From positions 1-64,000 of the forward strand of contig CAKRQV010000003.1 in assembly GCA_934394565.1 (NCBI GenBank): DNA of 64,000 nt, written 5' to 3'. Under the pieces are notes generated by a model that was not told where the DNA came from, made no database searches, and was given only the letters and a program-made list of their open reading frames with translations. The position numbers and the translations under genes are program-made. This DNA comes from an uncultured Lachnospiraceae bacterium (GTDB lineage Bacteria > Bacillota > Clostridia > Lachnospirales > Lachnospiraceae). Below, piece after piece: positions 8,764-19,002 of this stretch. Each line of letters begins with the position of its first letter. The first letter of the stretch is position 1.

Positions 8764-9060
8764 TTATTTATTGATGGTCATCTCAAGCATGATCTCTGTA
8801 TCCGGTGTCGGTGACGGGATGATCACGGACTTGGTGATTGGAGACAGACGCTTTGCAGCCTCTTCGGCGGCTTCCATAGCGGCTTTGACATCAGAGATAC
8901 GGCCACGGAGCTTTACGCAGGCACCACTTTTTAAACGGTTTCTCTCGATTCCTTCTACTTTGACATCTGCTGCTTTGACAGCGGCATCGATGGCTACACA
9001 GCATACCAGGTAGCTGTCTGCTTCAAATGCGCCTACGGCTGCACCATTATACTTGCTCAT
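8764..9060 (-). CDS. Bacterial microcompartment shell protein (single BMC domain), first of an orphan pair
   Basis: A 98-residue BMC-domain protein (GAAVGAFEADSYLVCCVAID, then GRISDVKAAMEAAEEAAKRL, then SVIIPSPTPD). The pore loop reads LKSGAC. It is the first gene of the operon. ATG 9060 has AGGAGG 5 nt upstream; the frame stays open to 9150 but the extra residues are not BMC-like. A near-consensus promoter (9109-9137) and a terminator (8367-8397) bound the pair, so these two shell proteins are made as their own unit without signature enzymes, aldehyde dehydrogenase or pentamer protein. Confidence 0.83.
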   Translation of the reverse strand: MSKYNGAAVGAFEADSYLVCCVAIDAAVKAADVKVEGIERNRLKSGACVKLRGRISDVKAAMEAAEEAAKRLSPITKSVIIPSPTPDTEIMLEMTINK

Positions 9061-9108
9061 AAGATCCTCCTGTATGTATACAATTCTGGATTGCACAATT
9101 CTATTTCT

Positions 9109-9137
9109 ATTATACCGATTACATGCCCAAAATGCAA
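9109..9137 (-). promoter_or_regulatory. Promoter of the shell-protein operon
   Basis: Minus strand TTGCAT (9132-9137), 17-nt spacer, TATAAT (9109-9114). This near-consensus site suggests strong or constitutive expression. Confidence 0.75.
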
Positions 9138-9264
9138 GCTTTGCAGCCATACTTTTGCACGTTTTTGCAGGATGTTGTGGAATGCTTTTTGTTTTCGCCT
9201 GCAGATGCCTGCTAAAACTGCAGATCTTTTACCAGCTTTATCAGCTGACGATGCGTTATATTTA

Positions 9265-10335
9265 CTACGGATGGCAGCGTTTGCATGGATCATACCCCTG
9301 TGCGACCACATCTTCCCTGGTTCCTGTAAATTCCTTACGGTTTTTCGGCTTGATATCCGCGGCACTTGGACATGAAGGAACATGAAATTTGTGGGTATTC
9401 TTATTTAAAACATACGTTACCTTTTCGGTATTTTCCGGCAATGTACTGCTGGCTGTTTCCGTATCTGCTGTTGCAGCGACTGTGGTTTTATCTGTTATGC
9501 CTTTATCTGCTGCTGCCTGTTCTGTCACATCATTTTTCTTTTTGGATACGGAATCACTGCCACTATCCACTGAAGAGCCGTCTGCCAGGTGACTGTCACC
9601 GGTTTTATAATCAATCACCACTCCCGGCTGAACATTGTAACAGAAAACATGAAACTGCAATGAGGCTCCTTTATCTTCCACTGAAGCTGCTTCAAGCTCC
9701 ACACCGTCAGCCACAAGATTATCACCGTCAAAAACAGGTGTGACACGGTACAGCACATGGTTATCCGTAGCATGCACATAGTCCGCCACCTGGTCTTCGT
9801 AAGGCAGCATACCGTTCACATTCAGATATCGTGTTCCTGTGATCAGATTTTTTTCGTTGGCATTCTCACTGCTTAACTGATATCCAATGAGATGACAGCG
9901 GTTATAGAGGTATTTTCCATCCACGCAGTCGTATTTGATGGTATGCCAGCCCGACGGTCTGATCATACCGATAGCACCACGTTCTTCCGTTGGCATGATT
10001 TCCTCGCAGACATTGGCATAGGCTACGCCACAGCGCCCCAGACTGTCCAGATCACTATATCTTTCAAATGCCTCTGTCGTGTATTCCGTTTCAGTAAAAT
10101 ACGGCTTATTATCATTCAGCACAACCGTTGCTTCGCCGGTATAGGCCGGGATAGCAGTTGCGCTTAAGGTCTGTAACTCAGCATTTTCGGCCGTCTGGCT
10201 TTCTACAGCATACGACGCGACATGTTCCTGCCCTGCCGGTATGGTTGTTTGCTGCTCATGAAATGGCAGTATTCCTACAACAGCAAGCAGTAAAACCAGA
10301 CCAAACCAGAGTCCGTTTTTCTTCTTTTTCTTCAT
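9265..10335 (-). CDS. Exported DNA/RNA non-specific endonuclease with C-terminal Cys-rich motif
   Basis: A 356-residue protein. A basic start (MKKKKKN) and hydrophobic segment at about 9-25 form a signal anchor. The nuclease domain (about 65-230) matches the DNA-entry nuclease family: GRCGVAYA, then RPSGWHTIKYD, then YNRCHLIGYQLSSENAN with the catalytic His, and later TRYLNVNGMLPYE. A Ser/Thr/Lys-rich linker (about 240-305) leads to a C-terminal motif, HVPSCPSAADIKP...CKRCHP, probably a zinc site found on several secreted Firmicute nucleases. Likely roles are extracellular nucleic-acid breakdown or DNA uptake; no com genes are nearby. Confidence 0.83.
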   Translation of the reverse strand: MKKKKKNGLWFGLVLLLAVVGILPFHEQQTTIPAGQEHVASYAVESQTAENAELQTLSATAIPAYTGEATVVLNDNKPYFTETEYTTEAFERYSDLDSLGRCGVAYANVCEEIMPTEERGAIGMIRPSGWHTIKYDCVDGKYLYNRCHLIGYQLSSENANEKNLITGTRYLNVNGMLPYEDQVADYVHATDNHVLYRVTPVFDGDNLVADGVELEAASVEDKGASLQFHVFCYNVQPGVVIDYKTGDSHLADGSSVDSGSDSVSKKKNDVTEQAAADKGITDKTTVAATADTETASSTLPENTEKVTYVLNKNTHKFHVPSCPSAADIKPKNRKEFTGTREDVVAQGYDPCKRCHP

Positions 10336-10507
10336 TTGTACACTCTCCCTGCTTTGTATTTCCCGTTACAGGTGCACCCCTCTTCACAGTCGAACCTGTG
10401 TTCTCTTTTCACTATAGCACAAAGACCCTGACAATGTACATATGGTGCGGCGGTATTTTTTCTCTTCAACAGGACTTTTGATATTTGCTGAAATTTTTAC
10501 ACAATTT

Positions 10508-10536
10508 TTGACAAAATCCTATATTTCTTTTAAAAT
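10508..10536 (+). promoter_or_regulatory. Promoter of mgsA
   Basis: TTGACA (10508-10513), 17-nt spacer, TAAAAT (10531-10536). The start would be near 10543, about 30 nt before the mgsA ATG. Confidence 0.75.
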
Positions 10537-10573
10537 AACAGCATATACTATGGATTTAAGGAGGATTTTATCT

Positions 10574-11044
10574 ATGATCAAATATTTGACGATGACAATC
10601 GGTGTAAAGAAAAACATTGCCCTGATCGCTCACGATGGAAAAAAACAGGAAATGCTCAAATGGTGTGCCGATAACAAAGAGATCTTGCAGAAACATAATC
10701 TGTGCGGTACGGGTACAACAGCCCGTATGATCACCGATCAGGTCGGCCTGACTGTCAAAGGTTACAACAGTGGTCCGCTGGGTGGTGACCAGCAGATCGG
10801 TGCCCGTATCGTAGAGGGCTCTATTGATATGGTCATCTTTTTTTCCGATCCACTGGCTGCACAGCCTCATGATCCGGATGTCAAAGCTTTGCTTCGTATC
10901 GCCCAGGTCTACGATATCCCGATGGCCAATAATCCGGCCACTGCGGATTTCCTGTTGCACTCCACGCTGATGGATCAGGAATATGCACATAAGGTTGAGA
11001 ATTTTTCTCATACTGTTGAAGAACGTGCGTCCGGGAAACTGTAA
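10574..11044 (+). CDS. mgsA: Methylglyoxal synthase
   Basis: Converts dihydroxyacetone phosphate to methylglyoxal and phosphate, an overflow route when triose phosphate builds up. The 156-residue protein has the family motifs IALIAHDGKK, CGTGTTARMI (phosphate binding), SGPLGGDQQIGARI (catalytic Asp) and DPLAAQPHDPDVKALLR (catalytic His region), followed by IPMANNPATADF. ATG 10574 has AAGGAGG 9 nt upstream; longer in-frame starts would precede the promoter at 10508-10536. It is a single-gene unit with its own terminator. Confidence 0.94.
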   Translation: MIKYLTMTIGVKKNIALIAHDGKKQEMLKWCADNKEILQKHNLCGTGTTARMITDQVGLTVKGYNSGPLGGDQQIGARIVEGSIDMVIFFSDPLAAQPHDPDVKALLRIAQVYDIPMANNPATADFLLHSTLMDQEYAHKVENFSHTVEERASGKL

Positions 11045-11083
11045 TGTTCAGGCGATGCTGCATACCGGATACTGAATAAATAT

Positions 11084-11145
11084 AAAACTGTTATGCTACA
11101 TCATTGTCAAAATGGTCATGCAGCATAACAGTTTTCATGTTTTTA
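11084..11145 (+). terminator. Terminator of mgsA
   Basis: A 14-bp stem AAAACTGTTATGCT/AGCATAACAGTTTT (11084-11097 and 11122-11135) followed by a T-rich stretch. Confidence 0.85.
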
Positions 11146-11151
11146 TGTCTT

Positions 11152-11290
11152 TTATTTCACCTTTACCACGCAGGTCTCTTTTTCCGAACCACTCTGCACC
11201 GTGATCGTGGCAGTTCCTTTTTTCTTTCCGGCCGTGAGCTTGAAGGTTCCCTCCCGCTTCACATTTGTCACGTTTACAACTGCAGGATGG
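11152..11290 (-). pseudogene. Remnant of an Ig-like (Big_2 type) surface protein
   Basis: The minus strand encodes about 42 residues, VNVTNVKREGTFKLTAG then KKGTATITVQSGS and VVKVK-stop, the typical end of a bacterial Ig-like domain. No start codon or further domain exists: immediately upstream the frame runs through the tmRNA terminator hairpin. It looks like the 3' end of a lost surface-protein gene stranded between mgsA and ssrA. Confidence 0.5.
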
Positions 11291-11303
11291 ATTGCTGCAC
11301 AAA

Positions 11304-11332
11304 GAAAAACCCTTGCAAATGCAAGGGTTTTT
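11304..11332 (-). terminator. Terminator of ssrA
   Basis: Stem AAACCCTTGC/GCAAGGGTTT with a 4-nt loop and a T run on the minus strand, 5 nt beyond the tmRNA 3' end. Confidence 0.9.
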
Positions 11333-11336
11333 CCTA

Positions 11337-11685
11337 TGGACCAGGCGGGAATCGAACCCGCGTCCGAAAGCCTATTCATTCAGGCATCTCCCATCACAGT
11401 CATCGTTTTGACATTCCCTCACGCACACGCCCAATGACAGGCTTATGCGCTCAGTAGCTTCATAAAATCTTCCGCCTCCGCAAAGCTTAGGAGGTGAAGT
11501 GCCCTGCTAAATTTGATGCCCGACCCCAAGCAGCAGGAATCTTAAGGAAGGACAAGCAGCGCTTAGGCTGCTAACGCGTAATTTTCGTCTGCGTTTAAAT
11601 TTAAGTTCCAGCTTGATGACGCAGTTCCGGAGTCTGCGGATGGCTTCCCAAACTTCAAAACCCCCGTCGAAACCAGTACTAGCCC
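11337..11685 (-). ncRNA. ssrA: Transfer-messenger RNA (tmRNA)
   Basis: A 349-nt tmRNA that, with SmpB, rescues stalled ribosomes. The 5' end GGGCTAG pairs with CTGGTCC at the 3' end (G-U pairs included), followed by discriminator A; CCA is not encoded. The conserved 5' part reads TACTGGTTTCGACGGGGG and the T arm GCGGGTTCGATTCCCGC. The tag reading frame at 11563-11592 gives ADENYALAA then stop, a typical Firmicute degradation tag. Pseudoknot regions lie between tag and 3' end. smpB is just upstream on the same strand. Confidence 0.95.
11563..11592 (-). other. tmRNA proteolysis-tag reading frame
   Basis: Resume codon GCA at 11590-11592; the nine codons read A-D-E-N-Y-A-L-A-A, followed by TAA. 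The YALAA end is the ClpXP recognition signal. Confidence 0.9.
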
Positions 11686-11855
11686 TCATGTAAAACCGGC
11701 AGCTGACAGATCTTGCGGAGTCTGTCTCCGACGCTGCAGCCAGCAGCTTTATGAGTATTTCCCGGTGTCCGCTTACCTGCAGACTTACAACAGACGTTTG
11801 GACGTTTCTCCGTGCGTATGGCAGACGATCCGTCCCCATCGCTACGGTGTTTTTG

Positions 11856-11883
11856 ATTATAACAGATAGCGCCGTTTTGTCAA
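11856..11883 (-). promoter_or_regulatory. Promoter upstream of ssrA
   Basis: Minus strand TTGACA (11878-11883), 16-nt spacer, TATAAT (11856-11861), both hexamers at consensus. The start falls near 11849, leaving a leader of about 160 nt before the mature tmRNA 5' end. That leader must be removed by RNase P if this is the main promoter. Confidence 0.8.
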
Positions 11884-11911
11884 GCGCTGCAGCCTGTTTT
11901 TAACCACTGTT

Positions 11912-12382
11912 TTACATCAGGTTGCGCACCTTGAAATCTCGCTCTGCCTCGCGGCGCATATCCTTTTTGGCGATATCGGCACGCTTGTCAAACAGCTTTT
12001 TACCCTTTGCCAGACCGATCTCCACTTTGATCAGGCTGTCCTTTAAGTAGACCTTTAACGGCACGAGGGTATAGCCTTTCTCAGCAATCTTGCCCTGCAG
12101 CTTATTGATCTCGTAGCGGTGTAACAGAAGCTTTTTGACACGCAGCGGATCCCGGTTGAAGATATTGCCCTTTTCATAGGGGCTGATATGCATGCCGTAG
12201 ATCACTACTTCGTTATTCTCGATACGTACAAAGGATTCCTTGATGCTGCAGCGGCCCTGGCGCAGGGACTTGACCTCCGTACCGTGCAGGGCCACACCGG
12301 CCTCGTACTGCTCCTCGATGAAATAATCATGGTAAGCTTTTTTATTGTTGGCAATCAGCTTGATGCCTTTTTGTTTTGCCAT
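11912..12382 (-). CDS. smpB: SsrA-binding protein SmpB
   Basis: A 156-residue RNA-binding beta-barrel protein that delivers tmRNA to stalled ribosomes. Motifs are [30 protein letters not shown] and ALL-type core segments, and a basic C-terminal tail ([20 protein letters not shown]) that enters the mRNA channel. ATG 12382 has GAGGAGA upstream; a 16-residue in-frame extension to 12430 is not conserved. It lies between rnr and ssrA, its usual functional neighbours. Confidence 0.96.
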   Translation of the reverse strand: MAKQKGIKLIANNKKAYHDYFIEEQYEAGVALHGTEVKSLRQGRCSIKESFVRIENNEVVIYGMHISPYEKGNIFNRDPLRVKKLLLHRYEINKLQGKIAEKGYTLVPLKVYLKDSLIKVEIGLAKGKKLFDKRADIAKKDMRREAERDFKVRNLM

Positions 12383-12510
12383 GGGTATCTCTCCTCTTGC
12401 ATGTTGCTTTTTCATATTACAGTATAGCATGTCTCAGAAATATTTCCAGCCATCCGGCGGTTTAATCTGTGTTTTCCTATCCGGGACAGCTATGAAATCT
12501 GCTGTCATAT

Positions 12511-14697
12511 CTATCTGTAACCCTTTCTCTTTTTCGGTGCATTCTCCGTAAAAGAAAAATCGATCGTTCCAGCGGTCACATTGGCATCCTCCACCATGAC
12601 ACGCACCGTATCACCAAGGCCATATACCTTTCCCGTATGCTCACCAACGATACGGTAATGTTCCTCATCAAAGTGATAATAATCATCGTACATATCCTGC
12701 AGCCGCACCATGCCTTCCACGGTATTGTCCAGCTCCACATACACGCCCCAGGCGGTCACACCACTGATCCGGCCCTCGAAGACCTCTTCCAGATGGTAAC
12801 TCATGTACTCGGCCTTTTTGATCTTGTCTGTCTCCCGCTCGGCTTCCTCGGCACGGCGTTCACAGATGCTGCTCTGGGCGGCCACATCCTCCAGCATTTC
12901 CTGATACTTCTCGATCTTTTCCGGTTTCAGACGGCCACGGATGCTGTCCTTGATGATACGGTGGATCTGCAGATCCGGATAGCGGCGGATCGGAGAGGTA
13001 AAGTGGCAGTAATACTTTGCCGCCAGACCGAAATGGCCGCTGCACTCGGTCGTATACCGTGCCCGCTTCATCGAACGCAAAAGCAGACGGCTCACCATAT
13101 CCTCATACGGTTTACCCTTCAGTTTTGAAAGCACCTCCTGGATCTCCCCCGGCGTCATCTCCTGTCCGGCCTTTTTCACATCCATACCCAGGGCATGGAT
13201 CAATGTCAGGACCTGCTCCACCTTCTCCGGGTCAGGATTTTCATGGACACGGTACACAAACGGGATCTCCCGCCTGCAGTATTCGCTGGCCACAGCCTCG
13301 TTGGCAGACAGCATGAAATCTTCGATCAGATCTGTCGCCACATTATGTTCATAGGGACGTATCTCAATCGGATGCCCTGTCTCACCGAGAATGATCTTGC
13401 ACTCCGGGAAATCGAAATCGATGGAGCCGCGATTTTGTCTGTTTTTCCGGATCTTTTTCGACAATTCCGCCATTTTAAAAAACATCGGTACGAGATCTCC
13501 GCACTCCTTTGTCAGTGCTTCGTCCTCGCCGCCAAGGATCTTTTTGACCTCGGTGTAGGACATTCGGCGGTTGACATGGATCACGGACTCCACCAGTTCG
13601 TGGGACAGGCGCTTACCTGAAGCATCAAAGGTCATCAGGCAGCTCAAGGCCAGCCTGTCCTGCCCGGCATTTAACGAACAGATACCGTTGGACAGCTCCA
13701 CCGGCAGCATCGGGATCACACGGTCCACAAGATACACGCTCGTTCCCCGCTTTAAGGCTTCTCTGTCGAGTGCACTGTTTGCCTGTACATAGTTGCTGAC
13801 ATCGGCGATATGCACACCCAGATGATACAGCCCGTTCTCTTCATAGAGGCTGACCGCATCGTCCAGATCCTTGGCATCCTCGCCGTCGATGGTCACCATC
13901 ATCAGATTCGTAAGATCTGTACGTCCGTCTCTGTCGCCCTCCTGTACATGATCCGGCACACGCTTCGCCTGATTGGCCACCTTTTCCGGAAATTCCATCG
14001 GAAGCTCCATGCTCTTTGCGATCGACAGCACGTCCACGCCCGGCTCACGGCTGTAGCCGAGGACTTCCACAACCTTACCCTCCGGACTTCTGTGATGACC
14101 ACCGTACGAGGTCATCTGCACAACGACCTTCTGACCGTCTTTTGCCTCTCCGGCATTCTTCTGGGCGATAAAGATCTCCCGCTCGATCTTGTTCAGATCC
14201 GGTTTGACAAAGCCAAAGGAACGCTCCTGCTGATACGTTCCCACGAGCTGTGTCAGTCCGTGACCGGTGATCGCCACAACCTTTGCCTCCGGGCGGCGGC
14301 CTCTCTGATTGGCCAGCGGCAGGATCTCTACCTCATCTTTATGAAAGGCACTGCCGGTATATTCCTCCGGAATAAAATAATCCTGCTCTTCCCCCTCGAC
14401 TTCCACGAAACCAAAGCCCTTCGGATGGCTGATAAATGTGCCTTTGATCGTCTGTCCCTGGATCTCTTTTTTTTCCTTTTTCGCAGGGCCGCGGTTTTTC
14501 ATATAACGGCCACGGTTATCCATCGTAATCTTATTGTCCTGTAACAGACTGTCCAGCGTGTCCTGCAGATCCTTGCGCCGTTCCTTCGGAATATCGAGAA
14601 GAATCGCAATCTCCTTGCCACGCATGGGGACGTAGGATTTGGAGCAGATCACGTCATATATCATTTTTTTTCGTTTTTTTAACTGTTTTGGATTCAA
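12511..14697 (-). CDS. rnr: Ribonuclease R (3'-5' exoribonuclease)
   Basis: A 728-residue RNB-family exonuclease that degrades structured RNA and, with tmRNA, non-stop mRNAs. The order is an N-terminal winged-helix region (1-65), cold-shock domains (about 80-230), and the RNB catalytic domain starting near VTIDGEDAKDLDDAVSL (residue 266), whose Asp residues bind Mg. A C-terminal S1 domain follows (EGRISGVTAWGVYVEL, near 640). The TTG start at 14697 has AGGAGG 5 nt upstream. It follows secG across a terminator hairpin, so partial read-through or an own promoter is needed. Confidence 0.95.
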   Translation of the reverse strand: MNPKQLKKRKKMIYDVICSKSYVPMRGKEIAILLDIPKERRKDLQDTLDSLLQDNKITMDNRGRYMKNRGPAKKEKKEIQGQTIKGTFISHPKGFGFVEVEGEEQDYFIPEEYTGSAFHKDEVEILPLANQRGRRPEAKVVAITGHGLTQLVGTYQQERSFGFVKPDLNKIEREIFIAQKNAGEAKDGQKVVVQMTSYGGHHRSPEGKVVEVLGYSREPGVDVLSIAKSMELPMEFPEKVANQAKRVPDHVQEGDRDGRTDLTNLMMVTIDGEDAKDLDDAVSLYEENGLYHLGVHIADVSNYVQANSALDREALKRGTSVYLVDRVIPMLPVELSNGICSLNAGQDRLALSCLMTFDASGKRLSHELVESVIHVNRRMSYTEVKKILGGEDEALTKECGDLVPMFFKMAELSKKIRKNRQNRGSIDFDFPECKIILGETGHPIEIRPYEHNVATDLIEDFMLSANEAVASEYCRREIPFVYRVHENPDPEKVEQVLTLIHALGMDVKKAGQEMTPGEIQEVLSKLKGKPYEDMVSRLLLRSMKRARYTTECSGHFGLAAKYYCHFTSPIRRYPDLQIHRIIKDSIRGRLKPEKIEKYQEMLEDVAAQSSICERRAEEAERETDKIKKAEYMSYHLEEVFEGRISGVTAWGVYVELDNTVEGMVRLQDMYDDYYHFDEEHYRIVGEHTGKVYGLGDTVRVMVEDANVTAGTIDFSFTENAPKKRKGYR

Positions 14698-14730
14698 TCT
14701 TTCCTCCTGTGTTTTAAGCGTCTGTAAACA

Positions 14731-14764
14731 AAAAACAAGGCACTCCTGATTGCCAAGAGTGCCC
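14731..14764 (-). terminator. Hairpin terminator between secG and rnr
   Basis: GGGCACTC pairs with GAGTGCC on the minus strand (11-nt loop), followed by TTGTTTTTT. It may act as an attenuator that lowers rnr relative to secG. Confidence 0.7.
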
Positions 14765-14770
14765 GCATGA

Positions 14771-15013
14771 TTAAAAGTTCATGTTCAGTACAACAGATAA
14801 GATAATGAAAAGAATAGCCATAGCCTTTGTGGACTTGATCAGTACGCCCTCTTTGGAACGCATCTTATTCTGTCCCCAGTAGGTGTCTGTGGTGTTGCCG
14901 CCGCCGATCACGCCGAGTCCTTTCTGTTTACCTTCCTGCATAAGCACAACTACGGTAAGTGCAATACAATCTATCACGTATATAATTGTAATAATCGTTC
15001 TTAAGATCTCCAA
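14771..15013 (-). CDS. secG: Preprotein translocase subunit SecG
   Basis: An 80-residue protein with two membrane helices (about 5-25 and 58-77). They flank the conserved loop VVLMQEGKQKGLGVIGGG, ending in a short segment with the WGQNKMRSKEG motif. It is the small accessory subunit of the SecYEG channel. The start is TTG with GGAGG 8 nt upstream; a nearby ATG is out of frame. Gene order secG-rnr-smpB-ssrA is common in Firmicutes. Confidence 0.93.
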   Translation of the reverse strand: MEILRTIITIIYVIDCIALTVVVLMQEGKQKGLGVIGGGNTTDTYWGQNKMRSKEGVLIKSTKAMAILFIILSVVLNMNF

Positions 15014-15122
15014 AATACATACCTCCTGTACAAACTTAGTCTATAGTAGCACAGAATCTGTACTTTTTCAAGCATTTTTCATTGCAATTCGCAGTTTTGC
15101 CCGTATGATTTTTTCCGTTTCA

Positions 15123-16493
<1,371 letters not shown>

Positions 16494-16550
16494 TTATATC
16501 ATTGTGTCCGAAGGATACTGTTTTTATGCATATTGTTCATATGTACAGAA

Positions 16551-16589
16551 AGAACGGATACTTCACCTCGCAGTAAAATTATCCGTTCT
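16551..16589 (-). terminator. Probable terminator of the inositol module 1 operon
   Basis: A perfect 10-bp stem AGAACGGATA/TATCCGTTCT with a 19-nt loop; the minus-strand tail is only TTTCTG, so termination may be weak. Confidence 0.5.
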
Positions 16590-16633
16590 TCTGAAAATAT
16601 ATGTGTTTTTGTGGGAGTGTTTACTTTTTCAGT

Positions 16634-17857
16634 TTACTGCGCCTGTTTTTTTAACTGCCGTCCCAGCAGACAGATACATATAAAAGCCAGAACAGCGGCT
16701 GCAAAGCCACAGGCAAATATGCTTTGCATCGAATATCCGGAAGTCTGAAGCGCTGCAGACAGTCCCGGCGCGGCAAATGTGGCTAAAATGATGCCGATCA
16801 TCACATAACCGTAGTTTTCTCCGGCATGCCGCAGGCCGAACAACGTACTTGTCAGTGCAGGAAAACTGCCCATGATGCCACCAAAGCAGCCGTACAGTAA
16901 AATGATGGACACGGTAATACCGTAGCTGCTGCTGAAATACAGTCCGCACATGGTCAGGGCTGCCAGAAGAAGTATTGCCTTTATACAGGGTACTCTGCCC
17001 ACCCGGTCAGCCAGCACCGGCAAAACCAGGCGGGTCAGGGCATTCACAACCGACCCCAGCATGACTGCACTGACAGCTACACTATCGACAATATGTTTCT
17101 CGATCTGGTAGCTTTGCGAAACAGGAGATACAAAGAAATAGGGCAGCAGCCCAAAGAACATGGCAAGCAACAGGAAGTAGAAACTTTTTGTCTGTAACAT
17201 CTGACGGGCCGTATACTCTTTCTGTGATCCGCTCGGCGTTTCAGTAACTGTATTTTGTGTATTTTCTGCATTTCCAGGTACACAAAAACCACATACACAC
17301 AGAATACAGGCCAAGGTGATCATGCCACCTACTGCAAATAATGCTGTCTGCGGCCCATACTCTTTCAGAAGCATCTTGCAAAGCGGAGCCATAAACAGGC
17401 CACACAGTCCATTCGCCGTGACAATCAGACCAGAGGCAAATCCCCGTCTGTCCGGAAACCATTTCTGAGCGGTAGACAGCACAGTGGCATACAACATCCC
17501 CTGACCCAGGCCCTGCATAACGCCATAGGTCAGATAAAAAGGAAGTGGGTTTGCGTGTATTGTAATAGAGGACAACAGTACACCACCGGCCATCAGTCCT
17601 GCTCCCAGACGGATGGCCAGTGCATGATATCCACTGTCCTGTATCCGTCCGCCTGCCACATTGCCTACGACAAACATGGCAAGTACGAGATAAAAGCTCA
17701 CAGAGGCCATACTCTGGCTCCATCCGGTCTGTTCCATCATATACGGCTGAAATACGGACCAGATATGGGGAAATCCGGTAAAACATATGGCCACGGCTCC
17801 CCCCGCCATCATGCGCACTCTTCTGCTTTGTTGTTTTTGTCTGGTCTTTATTTCCAT
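16634..17857 (-). CDS. MFS transporter, oxalate/formate antiporter (OFA)-like
   Basis: A 407-residue protein with twelve predicted membrane helices. Motifs such as GGRIQDSGYHA, GVMQGLGQGMLYATVLS and WFPDRRGFASGLIVTANGL are typical of the OFA group, which exchanges small carboxylates. It is the last gene of inositol module 1 and its start overlaps the end of the alcohol dehydrogenase gene by 10 nt, so translation is coupled. From context it may export an acidic end product of inositol breakdown; that is inference only. Confidence 0.75.
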   Translation of the reverse strand: MEIKTRQKQQSRRVRMMAGGAVAICFTGFPHIWSVFQPYMMEQTGWSQSMASVSFYLVLAMFVVGNVAGGRIQDSGYHALAIRLGAGLMAGGVLLSSITIHANPLPFYLTYGVMQGLGQGMLYATVLSTAQKWFPDRRGFASGLIVTANGLCGLFMAPLCKMLLKEYGPQTALFAVGGMITLACILCVCGFCVPGNAENTQNTVTETPSGSQKEYTARQMLQTKSFYFLLLAMFFGLLPYFFVSPVSQSYQIEKHIVDSVAVSAVMLGSVVNALTRLVLPVLADRVGRVPCIKAILLLAALTMCGLYFSSSYGITVSIILLYGCFGGIMGSFPALTSTLFGLRHAGENYGYVMIGIILATFAAPGLSAALQTSGYSMQSIFACGFAAAVLAFICICLLGRQLKKQAQ

Positions 17858-19002
17858 AACTGCCTGTACAGCTCTTCTACCTGTTGCTGCGTCATATCTC
17901 TTCTGGTATTCTGCGGGCTGCCGCTTTCCATGGCATCTGCAGCCATTTTTGAAACAGAAGCCATAAAATCAGCTTCATCCACACCATACGCTTTGAGTGT
18001 TGGTGTATCCAGCTCTTCTGTCAGGGCAACGATCGCCTGCAGGAATTTTTCTGCGGCTTCCTGATCCGTATCCGCCAGTTTTGCCACCTTTACAGCTCTG
18101 CCAAGATCAGCGAAACGGTCATAGGCACCCTCAAGCGCAAATGTCAGACATACCCTGATCAGCATGGCATTGGACAGACCATGTGCAATATGAAACAGGG
18201 CACCGATCGGTCGGCTCATGCCGTGGATCACTGTTACGCTGGCATTATTGAAAGCAATACCAGCTTCTGTCGCTGCAATCGACATCTGCACACGTGCTTC
18301 TTCATTCTTCCCATCATGGTAGGCTTTCGGCAGCCATGTGAATATTTTTTTAACAGCAGATAATGCAAACGTATCTGACATCGGCTGTGCTTTCCTCGAA
18401 GTATAAGCTTCTACTGCATGACACAGAGCATCCAGACCTGTCGCTGCCGTGATCTTTGGCGGTGCTGTCATGGTAAACTGCGGATCAATTACCGCAATAT
18501 CCGGTAACAGGGCTTTGCCTTTTAACAGCATCTTGATATTTTTTTCGGTATCCGTAATAATTGTAAACTGTGTGGCTTCTGACCCCGTACCGGCCGTTGT
18601 CGGAATAGCAACCATAGGCGGCAGCGGCCCTTTGATTTCTTTTCCCATGTAGGAATCGATATCACCACCATTTTTTACCAGTGTGGCAATCGCCTTCATT
18701 GAATCAATCGGACTTCCACCGCCCAGTCCAATCAGAAAATCACATTCATTTTCTGTATACATCTGAAGACCCTTTCGGATCATCTGATCTGTCGGTTCTC
18801 CTGTAATTCCATTATATACGACATATTCTGTCCCCTGTGCCTGCAGTAATTCCTGTACTTTTGCACAGTTTCCCAGTTCTACCATCACCGGATCCGTAAC
18901 AATCAGTGCTTTTCTCCCCAGTCCGACGATTTCTGTTTCTGCCAGTTTCAGTGCTCCGGACCCGTTATAGATCTGTCCGGGAATGATAAATTCTCTGGCC
19001 AT
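17848..19002 (-). CDS. Iron-containing alcohol dehydrogenase (possible malonate-semialdehyde / 3-hydroxypropionate dehydrogenase)
   Basis: A 384-residue group III NAD(P)-dependent dehydrogenase. It has the nucleotide loop GLGGGSPIDSMKAIA near 93 and the iron ligands in GLDALCHAVEAYTS and HGMSRPIGALFHIAHG (Asp and three His). It follows iolA by about 100 nt in the same operon, and its product would reduce an aldehyde. Malonate semialdehyde, the substrate of IolA, is the obvious candidate, which would give 3-hydroxypropionate as an electron sink. The family cannot fix the substrate; other small aldehydes are possible. Confidence 0.82.
   Translation of the reverse strand: MAREFIIPGQIYNGSGALKLAETEIVGLGRKALIVTDPVMVELGNCAKVQELLQAQGTEYVVYNGITGEPTDQMIRKGLQMYTENECDFLIGLGGGSPIDSMKAIATLVKNGGDIDSYMGKEIKGPLPPMVAIPTTAGTGSEATQFTIITDTEKNIKMLLKGKALLPDIAVIDPQFTMTAPPKITAATGLDALCHAVEAYTSRKAQPMSDTFALSAVKKIFTWLPKAYHDGKNEEARVQMSIAATEAGIAFNNASVTVIHGMSRPIGALFHIAHGLSNAMLIRVCLTFALEGAYDRFADLGRAVKVAKLADTDQEAAEKFLQAIVALTEELDTPTLKAYGVDEADFMASVSKMAADAMESGSPQNTRRDMTQQQVEELYRQLWK

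Noticed and set aside
8456..11044. Link between the shell proteins and mgsA (a methylglyoxal compartment)
   Set aside because: They are on opposite strands with separate promoters and terminators, with a nuclease gene between; no enzyme shows an encapsulation tail I can identify.
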